Of a stretch of 64,000 nucleotides of DNA, positions 58,749-64,000 are shown piece after piece. This DNA comes from Gyromitra esculenta. Its lineage: Eukaryota > Ascomycota > Pezizomycetes > Pezizales > Discinaceae. Made by a program: the position numbers and the translations under genes. The notes beneath the pieces were generated by a model. That model ran no database searches. It worked only from the letters and a program-made list of their open reading frames with translations, and was not told where the DNA came from. Position 1 is the first letter of the stretch. Each line of letters starts with the position of its first letter. The stretch is from contig JBCAML010000010.1 in NCBI GenBank assembly GCA_038503075.1, positions 930,001 through 994,000 on the forward strand, written 5' to 3'.

Positions 58749-61016
58749 ATGGGTCGCGCAGATCCATTTACCAAGCTCCATATCTATGAGTTCGCAATCA
58801 TAGTGGAGCTCCTGCCTCCAATCGATATTATCCGCCTCCGGTGTGTCTCGAAAACGTGGAATGAAATCTTAAGCTCCGACTACTTCTGCAAAGTCGCTTT
58901 ACAAGCCCATTTTCCGTGTTCAAAGGAAACCAAAGAGCTTCGTCAGAAGAATGCAGCCACTACCATCTTCTCAGCTGTCCGATCTGATATAATTGCGAAA
59001 GAGGGCGAAGAAGAACCTCCTGCCAAAAAGTCGGCTAAAGGCAAGGGCAAGGGCAAATCAAAAGTCAAGCCTAAGCTTCCGGGTCTAACAGAGCTTCGGT
59101 CTATCATTAGTAGTTCGGCAAGGAAGACTGTCGATGATACTGCCGCTTCTGATGCCATCATCGGATTTTCTCGGGCTACATTTCGATCCCGCTCGAGAGC
59201 TATAGCCAAACCGACCAAAGTCCACAAGTACCGTCTTCACCACATTTGCGATAGAGGATTTGCGTCCACTGCAGGTTACCTTTTCTGGTGCGAATCCAAT
59301 AGAAAGATCTGGCAGCAGAAGATTGGGGAAGGGATCAGTGGTCGACGCGGGCTTAAACTCGGAAGTGTCGGGAACAGGATCGCCCATGTCCACCAGATCA
59401 CCGCTGTCGAGAACGTACCAGGAAGGAATGGGAGTGGTTTGGTAGTGTTATTGTTTCGAGAGGTTATGGCATGGGGACTGGAGATGGTTGCCCTGGATTA
59501 CGAGACGGATGAGGTCGTATGGAAGGTTCCCCTTAGAGATAATCCGAATTCGTTACAGCGGACTAGAGGATGGGTCCACTACCTTACACAAACCCAGATA
59601 CCTGGCTCGGTGGCTCCAGGACCAAATGGGGCTATTACTCAAGAGTATAGATATACACTTGTTGTTCATTGTATTCTTACTGGAAGAGTTCTCTCGAGAA
59701 CCGCCCTTAGTGACTCGTGGCCGACACAGAAACGTGCAGCCTATCCAAACTATATTCCCGAGATTCCCGGCGCCTATACCATTTTTCCTACTTCGAATTT
59801 CGGGAGAGGAAACCCCGAAAAGATGGTTGTTGCTTTTGAAGACCGGGGTTCCAAGATTCCAGGAGAGGAGGTTTCAAAGAAAGCTGCCTACAGAGTCCTA
59901 GTCTACTCCCTAAGCAATGAATACGGCGGAGATGGAGTGCTGCTGAAAGAGATTGAATTGGAACGTAGCGGCATTAGCATTAAAATGAATATCCCAGAGA
60001 AATCCATTCGGATGGAGTTCAGCTCTGGACCATGCTCACAGAAGGGATACCCCAATCTACTGCTCATTGAGTCAACCTCACATCCCCACGTAATCCCACC
60101 AAAGACTCGCAACTCCACAGAGAAATTGGAGTATCCCACGCTTTCCGTCTGGACTCTCGAAACATTCAATTTTGATGTCCTCGAAATATGCCGGTACCAG
60201 AGCAAATATGCCGACGAGGAGATGTGCCCTACGGTTGAAAGTCGTGAAGGCGGGCCAACAGCTGACTATACCAGGATGGAGGCCCTTAATGTTGAGAGCG
60301 GCGTCAGCTGGGTTATTTACGACGAAAATAAAAGGTTTGGAAAAAACATAGCAAATGGCGACCTTGGAGGGAGCGACGATGATAGCGACGATGATGACTT
60401 AACATCTCCGGCTAGGGCATGGAATCACTACCAATCCAATCCCAGGCAAATATTCCCCATCTCAGCTAGGATCGACACTGTGGGCTACGAAGAAGTCGCG
60501 GAGGGCGGATGGACAGGGCCCTGGTTAAACAACTTGAAGGAAGAAGGAGCGTCTCCTACAAACAAAAACTTGAAGCGAAAACGTGACAGCAGTATGTCTG
60601 TAGAGCGTCCTGGATCAGCTTCTAGCAGTTCCTCGTCCTCAATAAGTTCTCTTGCATCATCGGCTACGACCCCATCGACTCTTTTCCCTAGCGATTCTGT
60701 AGCCGTGGGAACTTCCTCCACATTAACGAATCCACCGAAGGAAAGGTGGTTCAGACAAACGTCAAGACATAAACTCCAACAGCCAGAGATCATGCGAAGG
60801 AGGCGTAGGCACAATCTTGGAGAGGAAGAGGAGGACTGGGGTCTGATGCCTGTCAGGACAAATCCAGCCATTTTCCTCGGAGGCGGGGGCGAAGGGTCTG
60901 CTAATGGGCTGGGAGGGCTGGAAACAGGTGATGACGGGAGGTATTTAGTCGTATTAACAAGAATCAAAGGGTGGAGTAGTATGGCACTTTGCTTGGATTT
61001 CGATCCGGAGTGGTAG
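58749..61016 (+). CDS. F-box domain protein (755 aa)
   Basis: Probable substrate receptor of an SCF ubiquitin ligase. It is a single exon of 755 residues. The F-box is at about residues 8-55 (FAIIVELLPPIDIIRLRCVSKTWNEILSS). A Lys-rich nuclear-type stretch (KKSAKGKGKGKSKVK) follows at about residues 92-106. The middle (about 160-560) has alternating hydrophobic strands such as GYLFWCESNRKIW and VVLLFREVMAWGLEMV, compatible with a beta-propeller but without clear repeat signatures. An acidic run (GSDDDSDDDD) and a Ser-rich segment with KRKRDSS lie near residues 540-640. Arg clusters (RRRRRH) near residue 685 precede the C-terminus. The substrate is unknown. Confidence 0.88.
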   Translation: MGRADPFTKLHIYEFAIIVELLPPIDIIRLRCVSKTWNEILSSDYFCKVALQAHFPCSKETKELRQKNAATTIFSAVRSDIIAKEGEEEPPAKKSAKGKGKGKSKVKPKLPGLTELRSIISSSARKTVDDTAASDAIIGFSRATFRSRSRAIAKPTKVHKYRLHHICDRGFASTAGYLFWCESNRKIWQQKIGEGISGRRGLKLGSVGNRIAHVHQITAVENVPGRNGSGLVVLLFREVMAWGLEMVALDYETDEVVWKVPLRDNPNSLQRTRGWVHYLTQTQIPGSVAPGPNGAITQEYRYTLVVHCILTGRVLSRTALSDSWPTQKRAAYPNYIPEIPGAYTIFPTSNFGRGNPEKMVVAFEDRGSKIPGEEVSKKAAYRVLVYSLSNEYGGDGVLLKEIELERSGISIKMNIPEKSIRMEFSSGPCSQKGYPNLLLIESTSHPHVIPPKTRNSTEKLEYPTLSVWTLETFNFDVLEICRYQSKYADEEMCPTVESREGGPTADYTRMEALNVESGVSWVIYDENKRFGKNIANGDLGGSDDDSDDDDLTSPARAWNHYQSNPRQIFPISARIDTVGYEEVAEGGWTGPWLNNLKEEGASPTNKNLKRKRDSSMSVERPGSASSSSSSSISSLASSATTPSTLFPSDSVAVGTSSTLTNPPKERWFRQTSRHKLQQPEIMRRRRRHNLGEEEEDWGLMPVRTNPAIFLGGGGEGSANGLGGLETGDDGRYLVVLTRIKGWSSMALCLDFDPEW

Positions 61017-61766
61017 TTGCGCGACAAGGATTTGGGAGTGGAGAGACGTGGCAGTAGTGCATATATGCGGATGAAGTTGAGTGATGCTACTGGGGGTTTG
61101 GTCAAGGTGGGTATCTAAAGTGAAGGGTTGTTTGTTTTACATTGTCTATTACTTTTATAGTTGTTGCTCTTCTTTCGCATATATTTATTTATGGGCTTTT
61201 CTCTCTTTAGTCGTATCATAGGTTGGTTGGCGAGGTTATCTGTTATTTGCTAGGTTCCGGCTTGGTACTTACTGGGGAGTTCTCATGTTGTCAAATAAAC
61301 ATTTTTCAAGCTTATGTTCTTCCAGGGTAATTTTTTTCTAGTTAATTTTTCTTTTCTTGTATTATCATATTTTCTCCTGTTTACCTCTTATCTTCGCCAC
61401 TTTGTTCCATATTTTTTCTCTTCCTACAGCCTGCCCTTAAATTTCTATGTCTTTAATCTTTCTCAAAGTCTGATGGGGGAGATGGTGTATACGGCTCTGC
61501 TTCTTGCTTCTTATAGTACTCGCTCTCTTCTTTTTTTCTTTTGAAGTCTTTCCAATTCATGTCGTAGCTAATATGAAGTAGGGAGTATAATTAATTAATG
61601 TCTTTATTGTGTGACTGTGGCTTTTACCCCAAATTGTTTTTATGCTCTGCATTCATGTTAAATATATCATGCTCTTACACAGTCTGTCTCGTGTCCATGC
61701 CAATAAGCATCCTAGCTTAGTATGTGGTATTGATATAAGAACCCTGAGGTTGTAATGCATGTACTA
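61017..61766. other. Intergenic region downstream of F-box gene
   Basis: T-rich sequence with no recognised gene. The ORF at 61314-61544 is hydrophobic only because of T-rich composition and is not supported. Confidence 0.4.
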
Positions 61767-61841
61767 GGGGTGGGAGAAAGTCTGTCGACACCTCTCGGTC
61801 TTGACGCGCCGAGAGGTGTCGTCAAACTTTCCTTCACCCTC
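61767..61841. mobile_element. Short hairpin element flanked by TA
   Basis: A 75-bp unit that is almost entirely an inverted repeat: the left arm is 61767-61798 and the right arm 61809-61841, with a 10-base loop. The inner stem of at least 13 bases is perfect (CGACACCTCTCGG and its complement); the outer part is imperfect. TA flanks both sides (61765-61766 and 61842-61843). It could be a minimal transposon remnant or a structured transcript or terminator. There is no coding capacity. Confidence 0.45.
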
Positions 61842-63588
61842 TATAGCACACCAGCCGTAATCCAGTTACATATGGCAAAGGACCAACACTAACTCTAAGT
61901 ACTAATACTTGGGACAGCTAAAATAAAATTAATGCAATGGCAATTATTTACTGGTGTCTCATTGGCTCTTGCATAAATAGTTTACTAGCACTACATGTAC
62001 ATGTATGTACTCGACCTTTTTTAAACACTTTTCAGCTGCAGGCCTGCTAACGAAATATATAGCTGAGATTCTTTACCTTTTCTGCATGACACGATGGTAT
62101 ACTCTAGAAATAGATCTCCGGTTTATAACATCCCAAACTACATAAGAGTCAGTGATTAGGTCAGCATGTTTATGACAACGTCAAGTTCTGTTCTGGCTAT
62201 ATTCGATCGCTAAGTTAGATTCGCCAGCCCTAACCCTAAACTGTTCCGAAGATCCGAAACGTGCCAATTTATCATCCAAAACTTACTATAAACCCCCCCC
62301 CTGATTTGATTTCATTCGTCCCTTCCAACCAAACCGCATAGGAATCACCCTTTCCTTCTTTTGAGGAACCATTCTATCATCGTCACATCTTAGATACCAC
62401 GCTTTCTAAATTCTTATTTATTCTAGGACTTAGCACGCCTACAGGCCTTATGTGTACCTTAGCCTTAATGGTATCGTCTAACGCTTTTTTAGCGACCTAC
62501 TCTTCCTAGAGTAGATCGAGTTCTGATAAGCTTGCTCTAGTCAGGTGATCTCTGTAGGGTAGGTTTGGAATGGTCAGGGGGTTTTTGTGAATTGGATGTG
62601 TTTCTATGGAAGAGTAAGGACTTGAGAAATAGAAGATGGCGTTTTGGTCAGTACAACCAAGAAAAAAAAACATAACGGGTGCGAAACATGGTCTCATACT
62701 ACACGATTGCCAAATTTCTGGCCTGCTCTTAGGCCTCAGTTGCACTATATGGTCACTTATAGGTACACCTTAACTGGTTCTTGCACTATAGTACATGCCT
62801 ATTCAAAATCAGTACAGTATTTAGCCTGCTTCCGAATCAACATGAAAAGGTCTTTTACATAACTTCGCAAACCTACGCCTGTGATACACTAAGAGTCGAG
62901 TTGTAACGAAGGAAGATCCTCACCCCCAAGTTAAATCTAAGCGCTAGCCATCCATAACACCTCTTTTAGAAATAAACCCTTTGCCGCATGTAGCCTCATC
63001 TTAATACGGGAGAACTGAGTGGAAAGTTCTAGCATGTGCGCAGGCATATGATAGACTTATCTTAGAATTGATTCAATCATTACATGTAGTTAGCTATAAA
63101 GCTGGTTGTCTCCCACTTTCCGTATGTACATCCGAGTGTAGTTTCGAAGCTTCGGAGAAGAGAGTCGGAGACAAGCGTTAAGAGGTATTATACGAGTATC
63201 TAGATAGGAAAGTGTCATTGGTTGTCAGCTATCAGAAAACCAAGCATTTGTCCCTTCGTGCCCACAACCCCAGCATTCTACAATCTAGACAGAGTAAAAT
63301 CGAGTGATATTATGTGAATTATCACGTGGGGTTAATCAAGCTTAGTCAGGGACACTGAAATAGGCTTATTACAATAATTACAAGTGTAGTTATCTATAGG
63401 AAGTTAATGTAGTCTACTTTTTTGTTTTCCGATATCGTGATCATGAGAATGGTACTTCAAAACCAGTTTTATTTCCTTAAATCAGACCCTTTACATGTAA
63501 ACCCCCGGTTTTCAAAAAAAAAAAAACCCCTTAGGCTATCCCTTAAATCTTGTAGATAGTTTAATTTTGGTTCTTCCTTCACAACTGG
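61842..63588. other. 1.7-kb gene-poor region
   Basis: No recognised gene. Two CCCTAA units occur at about 62228-62239. Runs of C (62290-62300) and A (63516-63528) are present. The ORFs at 62506-62745 and 62644-62862 are not supported. Confidence 0.35.
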
Positions 63589-64000
63589 TTTGCCGTATTG
63601 AAGTCCTCCAAAGCCCCTTTAACACGGGCAGACATAGTTTTCTCACCCTCGCGAACCCAGACTCGGGGACTAAGATTTTCGTTTTAGCACTTCCAAACTA
63701 AGAGCCTCTCTGAGAGAAGAGTATTGGTAGGGATCACTTACTCGAAATATTTCTTGTTAGGCTTATCATCACCATCCGGGTTACCAACCTGTTTCAGAAT
63801 GTAGTCCTTTTTATTCACTGCAAAAGAAATCCTGTCAACAAAATGAATTCTATAAAGAGGTTAATTAGAGTCAGGTTCCTTACAGACGAAGTCGCGGATC
63901 CCGGTCAGGTAGGCGTACTGAAGGTCAGTATCAAGATTAACCTTCACCACACCATTCTCAATCCCCTGCTTAAACTCCTCCTTGGAACTCCCGGATCCGC
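63589..64000 (-). CDS. FBA1: Fructose-bisphosphate aldolase, class II (3' end, partial)
   Basis: Zinc-dependent glycolytic aldolase that cleaves fructose 1,6-bisphosphate to dihydroxyacetone phosphate and glyceraldehyde 3-phosphate in the cytosol. Only the last three exons are in the window (63884 to beyond 64000, 63742-63817 and 63589-63669); the 5' part is off the right edge. The visible protein begins at the GSGSSKEEF loop (phosphate-binding, normally HGGSGS), then VVKVNLDTDLQYAYLTGIRDFV, NKKDYIL, NPDGDDKPNKKYFD, PRVWVREGEKTMSARV and ends NTANQL, as in fungal Fba1. Introns of 66 and 72 nt restore exact phase. Confidence 0.94.

Noticed and set aside
62228..62239. Two CCCTAA units resembling telomere repeats
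   Set aside because: Only two units, easily a chance match; no longer array nearby.

Overview
This window reads as nuclear DNA of a filamentous ascomycete (Pezizomycotina). Almost every recognisable gene is eukaryotic and split by 50-80 nt introns with GTANGT-type donors and CTAAC-like branch sites. The set includes fungal signatures: Pmt4, Dnm1 with a fungal B-insert, a questin-oxidase-like protein and a fungal hydrolase-ankyrin protein. The species cannot be named from sequence alone. Exon joins were worked out by hand from splice signals, reading phase and family conservation; most total to an exact multiple of three.

Layout, left part (1-31.7 kb, gene-dense, mostly housekeeping): dynamin-related GTPase dnm1 (-), a PEBP/Tfs1-like protein (+), a small unknown protein (-), a Cys-rich zinc protein (-) divergent from ALG6 glucosyltransferase (+), COX17 copper chaperone (-) divergent from a questin-oxidase-like gene (+), pirin (-), dynein intermediate chain (-) divergent from ATP synthase subunit e (+), an alpha/beta-hydrolase-ankyrin protein (+), protein O-mannosyltransferase PMT4 (-) divergent from the spliceosomal WD protein PRP4 (+), and an MDR-family oxidoreductase (+).

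Middle and right part (31.7-64 kb) alternates genes with long gene-poor, AT-rich stretches. These hold a decayed cytochrome P450, a LINE-type retroelement tail, two TA-flanked terminal-inverted-repeat elements and a third hairpin-like one. The genes embedded there are the ER lectin YOS9 (+), a PTC7-type mitochondrial PP2C phosphatase (+), an unknown coiled-coil protein (-), an HSPA12-type Hsp70-like ATPase (+), a large F-box protein (+), and the 3' end of class II fructose-bisphosphate aldolase (-), cut by the window edge.

Functional themes: ER glycosylation and quality control (ALG6, PMT4, YOS9), mitochondrial function (DNM1, COX17, ATP synthase e, PTC7) and possible non-self recognition or stress (hydrolase-ankyrin, Hsp70-like). 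These are scattered rather than clustered. The most interesting items are an apparently intact hydrolase-ankyrin gene that lacks the usual NACHT module, a P450 relic that lost its haem cysteine, the TA-flanked inverted-repeat elements, and a 12-nt micro-exon in PMT4.
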